The notes: generated by a model from the letters alone, not told the origin. 64,000 nt of DNA from Anaeramoeba flamelloides (GCA_027625915.1 JANTQA010000060.1:2170001-2234000); one strand, 5' to 3'; counted from the stretch's first letter, positions 36,001 through 49,600 are shown. Numbers and translations are program-made.

Positions 36001-36540
36001 ATAAAACCAAAAAAAAATAAAGAATACTACTCCAAATGTTAAAGTAAAGTTATTCAATTCTTGGAATTGAACAACAACCAAAAAAAAAAAATTCAACTTA
36101 AAGAAAAATAAATTGAGATTAAAATGAAAACGGAATTCAGAATATTTTTGGGTTTTTTAATTGAAAATAAATTAATTATAAAATTCAATATTTTTTTATT
36201 TTTTAGAAGAATTATAAAAAATATCCGATTTTCTCTTAATCAAAACTAGAATTAGATGAAATCAAAATAAAAAATAAATTTCAAATTCTGTTTTTCAGAA
36301 TTTTTAGAAATAGGAAGTAATCTATTTCTTAAAAAAAATCTTCCAAACAAAGGTTTTTCCGTTTATAATGAAAAATAAATTAAAGAAGAAGTAATTGTAT
36401 CAAATTTTATATAAATGATCATGAAATAAATAATTTTTATTTATTTTTTCAAGCTCAATTTTTTGATTTTTTTTTGATTTCAATTTTTGGAATTGATATG
36501 AAAATATATTAAACAAGGATATATTCCACTCTAATATTCA
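33061..36540. other. AT-rich spacer with a short direct repeat
   Basis: (TA)n at about 33090-33114. A ~65 bp direct repeat (AATAATAGCCAAAATTGAA core) occurs at about 34076-34142 and 34724-34790. No gene supported. Confidence 0.45.
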
Positions 36541-36574
36541 TTAAAATATCAATGTACTTGGTTAAAGAAATGAT

Positions 36575-36823
36575 TTGAATAATTTTAGTTGCACTTATAA
36601 AGTGGCACTTAAAATTGGTAAAAGGACTTTCCCCCTTAATTATTTAAAATTTACTCAAAATAATAATAACTTTACCTTAAGAATTGATTTGAGTTTAGAG
36701 TATACTATCTGGTACATAAAGTTGTGTTGGAACGAGAAGAAAAAAAATCATGGATTTTGTGATCTCAACAGCTATATTTTAGATAACTCAAACTTGTTCG
36801 TAAAATTTACGACAAAAAAATAA
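36575..36823 (+). pseudogene. Possible gene fragment or lone exon, unknown family
   Basis: Open for about 82 codons with mixed, protein-like composition (YKVALKIGKRTFPLNYLKFT and later LSLEYTIWYIKLCW) in otherwise homopolymeric DNA. It ends in TAA. It has no ATG; it follows AATTTTAG, which would serve as a splice acceptor, but I could not find an upstream exon. The alternating hydrophobic pattern suggests beta strands. I do not recognise it. Confidence 0.3.
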
Positions 36824-37968
<1,145 letters not shown>

Positions 37969-38473
37969 TGGGCTCAATTTCCTTTTTCAGTTTTATTTCT
38001 TATTTTTTTTAAGAATCTTGGAAGTATTTTGTGATTTTATTTTATTTTTCTCTACTTTTTCCGCTTTCACCATTCTAAAAAAATAAAATCTTTTTTTATT
38101 ATGATTTTTTTTTGAGTGCTTTTCATTTTTAAGAGTGCCACACAAGTGAGTTTTTTCTTTCTCGTTATTGATTTTATTTTAAATCGTAATACTAGTATTT
38201 GAATTATAAATGGGATAGAATTTTCACTTCATTTTCCAGATTTTTCTTGTTAATAGAGTTCCCAAATATTTAAGTAGTTGGAGTTTGTGTCTCTTTTTTA
38301 AAAAGGAAATTGGAAATGGAATTATAATATTTTTCCCATTTCAAATTCAAATACCAGTAAAGAATCTTTGTTTAAGGTTTATCACCCCTAAAAATGGAAA
38401 CAAGATTATCTTGTATCTGGTGTGGCTACCTGTTATTTTGGTTCTTCGCTGATTGATCTTGGACTTTGTATAA
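37969..38473. other. ARF1 3' flank and spacer
   Basis: T-rich 3' flank of ARF1. No further feature recognised. Confidence 0.5.
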
Positions 38474-38909
38474 CCGTTGTGGAAAAAAAGTGAAACACAG
38501 TTTTTAATTGGGAACATTACTGAAAATTCCAAGTAAGATCAATGAAAAAAAGAATAAATAAATAAACAAAGACAAAATGAAGTATTCACCATAATAACAG
38601 TTTTTTAAATAATATCTTTTGGTATGGGGTTTTTCTTTGATTGATCAATTATTAAAAATTTGTTCAAAAAATTGACTAATATTGAGATCTCCAAAACCAC
38701 ACTACTAATTTCTATAAATCAAGTAGATTTAAATTGTATTTGTTGGGTTGACTGAAAATAATATAATGGGTTATTCTTTGAAGTTAATTGGTTTCTTCTT
38801 TTTATCGATTTTACTTTTCATTTTCAGTAATGCTCCCAATTAAAAACCCTGTTTCACTTTTTTTCCATGTTTCACTTTTTTTCCATGTTTCACTTTTTTT
38901 CGACAACAT
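38474..38909. mobile_element. CCATTGTGG-type MITE, copy 1
   Basis: The left end CCGTTGTGGAAAAAAAGTGA then TTTTTAATTGGGAACATTA is mirrored at the right end (GCTCCCAATTAAAAACC, then TTTCACTTTTTTTC). TAA flanks both tips (38471-38473 and 38910-38912). The interior is the same as in the copy at 52394 (AATGAAGTATTCA, TTGATTGATCAAT, GAGATCTCCAAAACCAC, TTAATTGGTTTCTTCTTTTT). The right end holds an 18-bp unit repeated three times (about 38850-38901). No coding capacity. Confidence 0.8.
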
Positions 38910-38912
38910 TAA

Positions 38913-40300
38913 ATAATTTTGGGCAATTTAATATTTTTTTCCTGTATAATTGAGGAGTGCAAGACTAATAAAGTGCAAGGAAAGTTAAATAAAAGATTTT
39001 TGATCTGTGGGTTGTTGATTAAAAGTTTTATTGGGTTTTGTTGTATTTAAAGCTTTTTAAAAAAATTTCTTTTTTTCGTTAGGTAATTGATTGTACAAAA
39101 GGGAAATAAATATTTTAATTAACAAACCACAATCAAAATTTATTATATATCCTTCTACCCTGTTAGTCTTTTACCCTTCAAATCAAATTTCGGATTGGAA
39201 TTGTCAAAAATTGCCTTTTTGAACCACTATTGAAATAAATAAAAAGTTGAAGATCAATCAACGAAGAACCAAAATAACAAGTAGAAACACCAGATATAAG
39301 AAAATACCCTTTCCAGCTTTAGGGATAGTAATCATTAAAAATATAATAACAATCATAAAAAATTTTTTTCAAAAAAAAAAATAAAAATTTACTAAACCCT
39401 TTTTAATAAATCCAATTCGATTAAACACTACTGGTTAATAAAAGATCTTTGATCAAAAAATATTTTCAAAAGATATTTTACAAAAAACGTTGAAAAATCC
39501 AATTTTCCAGTTTTATATGTCCTTAATAAAATTAAGCACTATTTTTTTCTGATTAATATTTTCGAAATTAAGTTCATAACTTAATTCAATTAACCACTGT
39601 GATAATTTTTTTTAGAATAAAAACAACACTCAACTTTGGAATATTGAAAATAATTTTTGAAATTAGTGTGCACTTTTTTATTTTTTTTTGAAAAATTGGG
39701 GTTGAGAAAAGTTTGAAATCAAAGAATAAGTTAATATATTAAATTAGAATGCTTTTCCAGAAAGTTTATCCTTTTAGCACAACTTTTTTTTAATTTTACC
39801 ATTTAAAACTAAAAAAAAACATTTGAGGACCAAATTAGTGCCTTTTGTGAAAAGAAAATTCCCATAATTTAGAATTTGTTTTAGTAAATGAGTTAAAACA
39901 AGATAGTGAATCTAAAAATATACATAATTTCAATATTGAATTCAATGCTTTTGGGAAAAAATGATTTCAAGATAAAGTTAAATTGAAACTTTATTTATTT
40001 TTATTTTTTCATTTAGTTTTTTTAATTGAATTAATGGAAAGTATTTGATCAGTTTTCCATTTTTAGTGTTTTTTGGGTCGTGGGGGCATATTAAGATTTT
40101 TCAAAGTAAAATTTGAAAAAATTTGAAAAATTTTACTTCTAGTTAAGAAATTATTTTATTATTATTCAAAAGTATTTTCAATTTAATAAATATCTTTGAC
40201 AAATTATTTCACAAATCTTGGGAATCAATTATTTTGTCTACTAAAGATTAATTTATTGTTTTAAATTGAAAAAAAATAATTATTTGTTTGATTTTCCGTT
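38913..40300. other. AT-rich spacer
   Basis: No gene or known repeat recognised. Confidence 0.5.
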
Positions 40301-40309
40301 AGGTTTTTT

Positions 40310-40480
40310 TTAATTTTTCAAATAAACAGAAAATTTTTATAAATTTTCGGTTTATTTCAATAAGTAACAAAAACCTAGGACACTTTCGTTAGGTTTTCGA
40401 GAATTTAAAAGAATAGAGAAAAATCTAGGATTTTACTCAACTCTTTTGAATTTCGGAAAACCTAGGACACCCTTGTTAGT
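40310..40480. repeat. Hairpin repeat family D
   Basis: Two GTTAGGTTTT units. The second (40388-40475) folds back on itself: GTTAGGTTTTCGAGAATTTA against TTTGAATTTCGGAAAACCTA around GGATTTTACTCAA. The same unit occurs at 15866, 16143 and 44945, and in eroded form near 8325-8570 and 61047-61450. Confidence 0.6.
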
Positions 40481-40497
40481 TTTTTTTTTGATTTTTG

Positions 40498-41966
40498 TAC
40501 AGTCAGTTTCACTTTTAATGTACAAACTTTCAACAAAATTTAAGGCACAATAAAAACATCAAATTAAGGCACAAAATTTGGATTTTTTTTCACAAATTAG
40601 AGATTTTGATGATAACATATATTATCATGGTATTAATAATAAAACCGCGATAATATTAAAAATCGTGATTAGTACAACTTTATCGCGATATTCAACATTA
40701 TCGCGATATTCACATTATCGCAAAAAAATGAAAAATTATTTTTTTGTGATTACCTTAAAAAAAAAACTCTTGACTTTTACAAAGCCTTGAGACTTTTACA
40801 ACACTTTCCCCTTTCATAAATTTTTGAAAGTGTTTGTAAGGGTTGTGAACTATCTTCAAGTGTTTGAAAGTTTTGAAAGACATACTGTTTTTGTAAAGGC
40901 CATTAGTTTGGTTTGTTCTGGTGGAAAAATTTTTTCTTTTTATTTTTTTTTTTAACAAAATATCAAATCTCAAACAAATTTTATGATCAAACTAATAATT
41001 ACCCATTCCACCAATATAACTGAATATAAGATAGATGTGTTTTCTTACAATGGAGTTGTTACATTCACAATTTTAAATAGCAAAAAAGAATAAAGAATAA
41101 TTTTCCTTCTTATTGGTGATCGATCAAACAAAAACCTCTATTATTCTAATTGTGTTTTCTGGTCCAATACAGAGATTCTCAAAGAAGAAAAAGAACAAGA
41201 AGAGAAATCTATAAAAAATCTTAATAATTGATGATCATCTGACAAGTATGTTGTGAAAGCTAATGAAAAGTTTACCGACCCCTTTTAGCTTTCCGAGAAT
41301 ATTGAAATTCTTTAAACCCAAGAACACATTCTTTAAAATACTGACAAAGGGTTGGTTGTTTTAGAAGGTCTTTTATTCAACTCAATTTACAACACCACGA
41401 TTAACTGAAAAAATATTTATTTCTATTTATTTCTTATTGTTGTTGATCTTAAAGGATCGATTGGTTTGTCAACCTCACAAAATGAGAACACAATAAAACT
41501 CTTCGATCTGATCCTTGATTGGATCAAGTATCTTTTTTTTTGTTTTTTCAAAGAATAACTTTTTTTCACCTAATCTATTTTTTGATCAAAAAAATTTTTT
41601 TTGTGCAAATATTTCTCAATTAAGCCAAAAACCCATCAACTATTTTATCGTGATTACTTTTTAATCGTGATATTTTGGCATTTATCAATATTTTATAAAA
41701 TTATCGCGATTTGTTATATTATCACGATTTGTGATATTATCGCAATATTCAATCTTATCGCGATTTTCTGATATTATCACTATTTGATGGAAATTATCGC
41801 GATTTTTGTAACTTTATCATGATTTTTGTAACTTTCTCGTGAATTAAGCATGATATCATCAAAACCTCTATTATTTTACTAGAATCCAAATTTTGCACCT
41901 GAATTTGAGATTTTTTTGCCTTAAATTTAGTTTAAAGTTTGTGTCTTAAAAGTGGAACTGACTGTA
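40498..41966. mobile_element. Palindromic Tc1/mariner-type MITE, copy I, split by a 1.27 kb insertion
   Basis: The left part (40498-40598) starts TACAGTCAGTTTCACTTTTA. The right part (41870-41966) ends GTGGAACTGACTGTA. Put side by side, less one copy of ATT, they make a normal ~195 bp MITE with the usual ACAAATTATTTTACTAGAA centre. Confidence 0.88.
40599..41869. mobile_element. 1.27 kb non-autonomous element with TATCGCGAT arrays, inserted in MITE copy I
   Basis: The tips are inverted: left AGAGATTTTGATGATA and right TATCATCAAAACCTCT. The flanking ATT (40596-40598 and 41870-41872) is a 3-bp target duplication relative to the intact MITE. Just inside each tip there are arrays of TATCGCGAT-like motifs. 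About five lie on the left (40640-40725) and about ten on the right (41645-41850); several are decayed to TCGTGAT, TCACGAT or TCGCAAT. These may be transposase-binding sites. No meaningful open frame. I cannot assign a superfamily. Confidence 0.75.
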
Positions 41967-42949
41967 ATAATTCTATTCATTTTAATATACCATATATTTT
42001 CTCAATTTTCTTAATGCTTATTGGTATTTTTGAAAATTGTTTTATTTTATTTGCTTGGCTTTCTGTAAAAAAAAGTTCCAGATCTAAAAAAAAAAAAAAT
42101 GAAATAAAAAAAAAAAATAATAGTAAAAATAAAAATTTACAGAAATTGGAAAAAATGAATGTGAGATAAAAAGTTGAAAATTTTTTTTGATGATAATATG
42201 AGAGAAATATACTCAAAACCACTACCATTAGCATTATAAATTGAGCTAAAAATTTTAAAAAATAGTTTATATTCTGAGTTATCTCACTAAAACTGAAAAC
42301 TAAATTCACAAATAATTTGCACATCGACATTACTATTCTTAAATCTAATCGATTTTAAATTGAGAAGACAATTGATAACCAAAAAATTACATATTTTAAC
42401 GATTCTTTAACTTTTCCGAATAATTTCTTGGAAGTGAATAAGAAAAAAAATATTCCCTTTATTTATGACTTTTTGTAAGGATCATTACCAAAAAAAAATA
42501 TGTTACAAATAGAAAAAATTAAAAAAATAATAATAATTCATTCACTATAACCTTTTTTTAATAAACCCCATTTTTACTCATAGGGAACCAGCAAAATATA
42601 AAAAATTCATTTTTTTTTTTAGAAATCAACCAAAATAAGATTGTTAAAAAATAAGAGAAATAATAAACTTCAGACTGGAGTAAAGATTTATAAAAGAAAT
42701 AGCTAAGGAACTTTTAATTTTCAAAAAAGAAAAAAAATATAAAATAAGCTTTTGCCACTTTTATTGGGATGTATCATCTAAAAATTTCTCAATTTCTCTA
42801 TAAAAATTAAAATTGTTGACACTAAGATTTTTTCAAAGTAAATGTTTTCTTTTTTTCAACAATTACGGAAACTACCTTTTTTTATTTTAATTTGGATTTC
42901 CAAACATTTTTTTGTTTTTTCAAATTGAAATTAAAAAAATATATAAATA
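41967..42949. other. AT-rich spacer
   Basis: No gene or known repeat recognised. Confidence 0.45.
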
Positions 42950-43240
42950 AATACGCTTTGTTTCAGTCAAAAGTATCAGCATTTTTTTTCAAATATCAAT
43001 TATTTTTTATAAATAGATTTGAACAACAAATAAGAAATAAGAAGAAGAATATAGACCAAAGAATAGTTGCTATCCAATCTGGAATAAAACTAATAAATCA
43101 ATAGATTTACTTAAAAATTTCAAAAACTCAAAATTCTAAGTTTCCCTTTGAAAAAAACAAGGATGTTCGTTTTGATCTTAAATTGAAAATCCAAATAAAA
43201 TTCGAATAAAAATCAATACCATTTTTCTACAACCATTGCC
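42950..43240 (-). repeat. Duplicated segment, decayed partner of 22640-22980
   Basis: Shows the same ordered blocks as 22640-22980 on both sides of the hydrophobic stretch, but the reading frame seen there is closed early. It begins about 140 bp beyond the stop of the membrane-protein gene at 43381-43908. Confidence 0.6.
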
Positions 43241-43380
43241 ACACGTTTCAGTAACATTCGAGTAACGCGTTTTTGCTTTGTGAGTCTCGATCTTGTAATG
43301 TAAAAAAAATAGAAAAATAAAAAAAGAAAACAAAAAAAAAAATAAAAAGTATTTATTTGTTGATCTCTTCTTGATATTTT

Positions 43381-43908
43381 TTAGTCGATAATCACTGAAT
43401 TACACGAACACTTTGTGCAGTCTTTACCGCCCTTTGAAGGGAGTCTACAAATGTATTCTTTCCACAACCCAGAATGGAAATTAACGACTCTGCAATTATA
43501 ATCTTTTATGGTCATTGTTTCGTTTGTTGGTATTGAAGAGTCTGTATAAAGGATCGGCCATTTCCCCTTCTGTGCAAACAGCTGTATTTTTGAAGAGTTT
43601 TGTGTCCGATCGGCATTAAACCACAAGTCTTTCACAAAAATGTAAGGGGTAAGCAACTCAGTTTTGTCGTATGATTTTGCGTATCTACCCCAACAATAAT
43701 TAAAGGAATTGGGAAAATACAACAAGGAAAAAATTATTGTTATGGCAAGAATTGAAAAAACAGCAATCACAGAATAAATTATCACTGATCGCTTTGTGCA
43801 GTATTTTTTTTTCACAGAATCTTTATAGTCAAAGAAATCTTCAAATTCTTCTTCGTCTGTTTGGTTTGCATAAAGCTTCAAAAAATGCCCTTGTTTTTTT
43901 TTTTTCAT
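43381..43908 (-). CDS. Small single-pass membrane protein with Cys-rich C-terminal domain, unknown family
   Basis: A protein of 175 residues from ATG to TAA with balanced codon use, so very likely a real gene. Residues 1-40 are charged and polar (an acidic DEEEFEDFFD stretch, then a KKKYCTKR basic cluster). Residues about 41-65 are one hydrophobic span (SVIIYSVIAVFSILAITIIF). The remaining 110 residues contain Cys in NYCWGRY, DYNCRVV, YICRLP and a terminal CTKCSCN cluster, and one NxS/T site. With basic residues before the span it should be a type II protein with the Cys-rich part outside or in the lumen. I do not recognise the family. No intron is needed. Confidence 0.7.
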   Translation of the reverse strand: MKKKKQGHFLKLYANQTDEEEFEDFFDYKDSVKKKYCTKRSVIIYSVIAVFSILAITIIFSLLYFPNSFNYCWGRYAKSYDKTELLTPYIFVKDLWFNADRTQNSSKIQLFAQKGKWPILYTDSSIPTNETMTIKDYNCRVVNFHSGLWKEYICRLPSKGGKDCTKCSCNSVIID

Positions 43909-44800
43909 CTTTGTTTAAAAATTGCTTGTGATTTTTAATTTGAAGGTAATTAACAGAACAAATGAGATTTATTGTTATTTGTGGAATAGGTTGGTTTGTT
44001 GTTTTGCTTAAAAAGTGAAGGAAGCGATATGTAACAAGAAATGAAAAAAATGGTTTTTGTAAACCATCAGTTTGGATTGTGGAATCTTATTTGCCTTCAA
44101 ACCATTTCTGAAACTTTTGTATTTTTCTTAAAACATTAAATACAATTGGTTGATTCGTTTCAAAGAAAGCACGAATTAATCGAGATCATTTAAATTCAAT
44201 TCTTCACGACCAATTATCAATAGAAAAAAAAAGATTCTCGAGCTGAAAGTAAATCTTAAAATCGAAACAAATCCCTTTTTACCAAACAAATTTTGAACCC
44301 TAATGAATGATACTCGTTGGAAATTAATATTTGTCACTTTTGTAATTGGGCTATTGCCAAAAAAATTAAAGAAAACTTGTGTTCCAAATAAAAAGCTAAA
44401 TCTCTTTTTTCAGTTATGCTTACAGAGTAAGGGTTTCATTTCATTCTCTGAGAGTGATGAATTATTGTGTTTTTTCACTTTCACTTCTCAAAAAGAATTT
44501 TCATTCTGATTATAGGGACAAATAAATCAATTGTTGCAAAGTTAAAAACCCCAACTACAAACCAAAACAATTTTTTCAATGAGATTCTTGGTAAGAAAAT
44601 TTTTACAAAAAAAAGACTTTAAGTGGAATTCATGTACAAGTTCAAAATTGAAAACAGTTTTTACTTGTAAAAGTAACTCTAAAAAAATATTTAAAGAAGC
44701 ATGTTATTCTGTTTAGAGATTTGAAATGGAAATTATGAAATATAAAAATCAAATTTTTGAATGGATCTTCAAACAGTGGAAAAGTTGATAATTGTGAAAA
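43909..44800. other. Spacer, 5' flank of the membrane-protein gene
   Basis: No gene, RNA or known repeat recognised. Confidence 0.45.
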
Positions 44801-44807
44801 GTTTCCC

Positions 44808-45120
44808 ATTTTTATTATTTATTGTGAGAAAGGAGTAATCAAAGAAAATTTACTAAATAAAAAAGAGAAGAAGAAAAATAATTTAAATATTAAAGTAAAA
44901 AAATATTATATCATTCACATGACCAAATTAAAAATTATCCACTGTCGTTAGGTTTTCCAGGATTTGAAAGAATTTAGTAAAATCCTTGATTTTTCTAAAT
45001 TATTTCGAATCCTGGAAAACCAAGACACCCCAACTGAAACAGGAGGAGTAAAAACCAGATTAAAACATTATTAATAATAAGATTCCACAAAATGTGATTA
45101 ATAAATTGGTATTCCACGAC
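44808..45120. repeat. Dispersed repeat, second copy (pair with 16003-16320)
   Basis: Same ordered blocks as the first copy, roughly three quarters identical by eye. It includes the hairpin CGTTAGGTTTTCCAGGATTT at 44945 against AATCCTGGAAAACCAAGACA near 45010. Confidence 0.65.
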
Positions 45121-45189
45121 TCCGAAAAGTGGGGCACTATGTACCCGAATTTGTATATTTTTTTTTACTATTTTAGGAATTTTTTATTT

Positions 45190-45775
45190 TCAATTTTTTT
45201 ATTATCATTTTTTCTTTATTACCTTACGTTTTCTAACCATTAGAGCTTTGATGAAAAATTCTTGACAAGAAAAATAAATTTCGTAATTTTGATTAACCAG
45301 ATTAAGGAGTTTTTGAGTATTTTTTCTAAGAATTACATTTTTATATGATTTTTTTTCTAAAATTTTTGCGATTTTTTTTTCCATTTGATTCTGATAAATT
45401 AATATCTTTCACAATTCCAAATAAAGTGATTTATATTTTCATAATATTGAGTACAATAATCACATTTTTTGCATTTTTCTTTTTTTTTTAAATGTATCAT
45501 ATTCTGATTACTTTTTCAAGACATATGAGTATCTATTTAGCCCGTTCATAAAAGCGCGAAATTTTAGAAAAGTGGCACTGGATTTAAATTTAAGATAGTT
45601 TTTTTTATTTTAAAGTTAAAGTTTTCATTTTTAATAATTTTATAGTATTCTTTGAATTTTCCAACTTTGATTGTTTTTTAAAATATTAAAGTATTGTTTT
45701 TTTATCTTAATTTTTAATTTATTAATAAAAGTTTCCCATTTTTTGTAAAAAAATTTTGGGTTTGTAAATTTAACT
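45190..45775 (-). mobile_element. LINE 3'-end fragment, decayed
   Basis: The minus strand encodes pieces homologous to the LINE at 49700-50868: NNQSWKIQRIL (there NSPSWKVQQYL), LKFRAFMNGLNRYSYV (there LKFRNFTNCLNRYSYV), a zinc-knuckle CDYCTQYYENINHFIWNC, and a basic tail (FFIKALMVRKRKVIKKK). It has several stops and shifts of frame, so it is dead. Its upper edge meets the family C copy at about 45770. Confidence 0.7.
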
Positions 45776-46404
45776 ACGGTTAATCTCGAGAAATTAAAAA
45801 TGATCCAGGTATAAGTAAAAACCCAAAGAAGTTCGGAAAAAAATTGCATTTTGAGACAAATTTAAAGTTTGGATTATCAATATTCATACTACAAAGTCGC
45901 AAAATATCTTACTTAAATTTGTGACAAAATCTAGATTAATTGCTAAAAAATTCAATTTTTTCAAAATATTTTATAATTTACTATAAAGTCATTTGACAAA
46001 TAATTTCTCAAATCATGCAAATATATTGATGTTACAATTATCTTAAAAAAGAAAACAAAAATAAAAAGTATTTGCGTTTTTTTATTGAGGATTATTGAGT
46101 TAATCTTGTAAATTAAAAAAATAAAAAAATAGTTACTTTTTCAAGTTCTAAATATGGATTTTTCAATACTATCATACTGTATTTTGGAGTTTCGATTTTT
46201 AGATTTGGAAAAGGAATTATAAAAAAATTTTTCAAAATGAAATTTTTAATTGTGACCATTAGTAAAAAATGTAATTATTTATTGTGCAATAAGATTTATA
46301 ATAGATTTTTTAGAGCTATTTGATCCATGGCGCACTAATATCATTTACACCCAATTACAACATATTTTGATTCTCAAGAAATCTATGGTGACACTAATCC
46401 CTTA
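45776..46404. mobile_element. Family C element, inverted and partial copy
   Basis: Read on the minus strand it follows the 19236-20186 copy from the tip (TTAAGGGATTAGTGTCA at about 46404) through CTCTAAAAAATCTATTATAA, TAATTGTAACATCAATATAT and ATGAATATTGATAAT. Similarity stops near 45775, where the LINE fragment begins. It lacks the MITE that interrupts the other copy. Confidence 0.7.
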
Positions 46405-46677
46405 ATTAGTAAAATAAATCCGAATAAACATAAAAAACAAAAAAAAAATGCAAAAAAAATAAAATGTGTTTTGAAATAATTGTTACAAAAAATTTTTATA
46501 AAAACTGATGAAAAAACCAGTAAGCTTTGGTTTATCAAAATAATTTTATTGATATTATTTTGTTACATTTTTTTAAAAATCGCTGATACAAAAATTATCA
46601 TTCTTTAAATATAAATATTCTGATTTAAATTATAATTATAATATTAATTATATATAAATTTCAATCTGAAATTAATT

Positions 46678-49600
46678 TTAATCTTCGCCGAGAAGATCTT
46701 TAAATTCTGGATCGTTTTCGATATCGTCATCATTTCCATTATCTTTGTCCTCATCATCCACATTATTTTCCTTTTTCTTCTTCTCATCATCATCATCATC
46801 ATTTTCCTTCACATTATCCTTATCCTTCTCGTTATTATCATTATCATCTTTTTTCTTTTGTTCATCATGATCTGAATTATCTTCGATTCGAAATTCCATT
46901 TCGTCGTCATCTGAATTATCTTTCTCTTTGTTCTTTCCAGCCACTTTGTCGTTTATTGTTTCGCCAGGCTTTTCATTATTTGAAGAAGAATCGGAAAAGG
47001 AAGAAACTTGCGAACCGGAAGATGATCCTGAAGAATCGGAATCCGATGACGAGGAGGAGGAAGATCCCGAATCAGAAGAAATTCTTTTTTTTTTTTTTCT
47101 CTTTTTTTTCTTCTTTTTCTTTTTCTTTTTCTTTTTCTTTGCATTTATTTCAAAGTTATACTCGTTGTCTGAAACGATCTCCAAATCGTCCGCATCCTCG
47201 TCGTCATTTCGTTTGCCCATATGTGACACCCATTGCGACTTTAATCTATCAAATCGTTCTCGTGTCTGCTTGGCAATTTCTTCAGTTTTTCTTTGCTTTT
47301 CTTCAAGCTCTCTTTTGATCTTTTCTTGCTCTTCCCTTTCTTGCTGTTGTCTTAGCAATTCCATTTCGTAGTCTCTTTTCCTTCGTGTTTCCAAGAGTTT
47401 TTCATTTTTTTTCGCTGCCACTATTTTGTTTTTAATCAGGGGCTTTAACTTTTCGCAAGTTTTGATTTGGTCTTTAATCGCGTCAATATGATAGAATCCG
47501 AGTTCTTTGGGATCCAATTTGAGCAGATATTCGAAATTTTCAATTGCCTGCTTTAACATTTTTTGTGCCCGCTTAAGTTCTTTCAGTGTTTTTTCCTTTT
47601 TCAGTGTCGAACTTACATATTTTTTTTGGATGACTGCTAAATTAAACCAAGATACTTTATCCTTCGGGTTGAGATGTAAGACCTTTTGGATATAAATTAA
47701 TGCCTCATTGAATTTCTTATTTTGGAAATGCGCGCGCGAGATATAAAACAGTAACCTGGAGTTTTTATCAAAGAAAAATTTACTTGACGAATTTTGGTAC
47801 AGTTTGATCGAGTTAGTGAATTGTCCCTGAACTAAATTTAAATGAGCCAAATTGATTCTGACATCGGGGAAATTCTCTGCCGTTTCTAAAACCTTGATAA
47901 ATATTTCACGGGCTTCATCTAAATATCCCAAGGATGCCAAGCACACTCCGATACCATGCGCAGCATAGATATTTGAAACCTCATATTCCAGGGCCTTTTT
48001 AAAAAAGCCGATCGCGCGTTGATGTTGCAAAATGAATTTGCTTAAGTGCCGATCCTTTTTCAAGTCAAATGATGCCAACGAATAATAGACATTTCCAATT
48101 GAAATTAGGGAATAGGTATCTTTATTATTCGAATTATGCACAACCCTTGCATGATTAAATTTTTCTAAAGCAGAGTTGATATTGTTTTTTTTCAAATGCA
48201 AATTCGCTATTAATGTCCATGCATTCGTATTATTTTTATCAATCTCCTTAACAACAGTTGTATATTTTTCTTCTGCCTTATCAAAGTTACCTCTTTGCTC
48301 ATCAATGGCGCCAAGGCGGAAATAACAATCAACATAATTTGGGTGCTCTTTTAAAATTTCCAAATAGATTTCCTCAGCTTGATTAAATAATGATTCCTGT
48401 TCATACAACCTTGCCATATTATAATAAACCGTCGTGTTCCTTTCAGAAGTTTTTGATTCCTCCCCACTTGAAAGCAACGCATTTTTATAAGCTTCAAGAG
48501 CTCCGTCATAATCTTCAAGTATTTGGCGAAGAGATCCGATATTATTCCAGACTTCAAATGGAATTTTTTTTCTTTTCTTTAGAATTGCTTTTTTCCTTCT
48601 TTCTTCTTTTTTTAATAATTTTTGTTCTTGTTCTTTTTCTTTCTCTGTTTCTTCATCTTCTTTTTCATTTTCATTTTCATTTTCCTTATTCTTTTCAATA
48701 TTCATTTTTTGTTTTTCCTTTTCCTTTTCCTTTTCCTTTTCATCTTCATCGTCATCTTCATCTAGAGTATTCTCGTCAATAGTTTCCCAAATTTGAACAG
48801 CCTTTAAATAATATTCTAAAGCCTTTTTAGGATTAGTCAGCTCAAGCACCGAACCAAGTTCTACCCAATTTTCTGGATCATTTGGAGAAATACGTGTAGC
48901 GTCAGTTAGATACTTTTGAGCTTCTGCACGTTTATTAATAAAGGAATACAAAATCCCCAACATTTTTATTGCGTCGTAATTTTCAGGTGCTATTTGAATT
49001 ACCTCTTCAAATTCTTTAATTGCTCCCGTGTAATTTCGGTTTTTAATATATATTTGTCCCAATCTAAAACGAGCTAATGAATGCTTTGGTGAAAATTTTG
49101 TTGCTCCCAGATACGATTTTTCTGCCTCCTCAAATAACCCCTGAGAATGATACGACCTCCCTAAAATGTAACAAGACTCGGCCTTAATCTCATCATTTTT
49201 TGTCTTTTCATATACAGTGTCACATATGATCTTGACCCGATCATATCGTTTCTTATAGAAATACCATTCAGCAAAATTCATAAGTACAACAGTATGCTCC
49301 TTATTCAAAGAGTACGCCTTTTGTAATAATTTCATTTTCTTTTGTGATCGCTCTTTTTTAATCTCAATCTCAGATTTGCCCCCATTCAAATCATTTTCAG
49401 TTTTGGATCTGTTTTCAAGCTCCGGTGTATAACCATTATATGCTAAAATTGATAATCCAACATACGCCTCGGCATTATTTGGCTCCAATTCTAAGACCCT
49501 TTGGAAACATTTAACAGACATCATGTTCATACCTAATCTATAATAGCAATGTGCCAACCCAATTCGAATATCAACTTGACATGTTGGATGTCTTCTAATT

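Noticed and set aside
40755-40973. Minus-strand open frame inside the 1.27 kb insertion
   Set aside because: Composition and length are as expected by chance; no domain and no similar frame elsewhere.
46928-47371. Long open frames on the plus strand opposite CTR9
   Set aside because: They are antisense shadows of the Ser/Asp/Lys-rich tail; the minus strand encodes CTR9.
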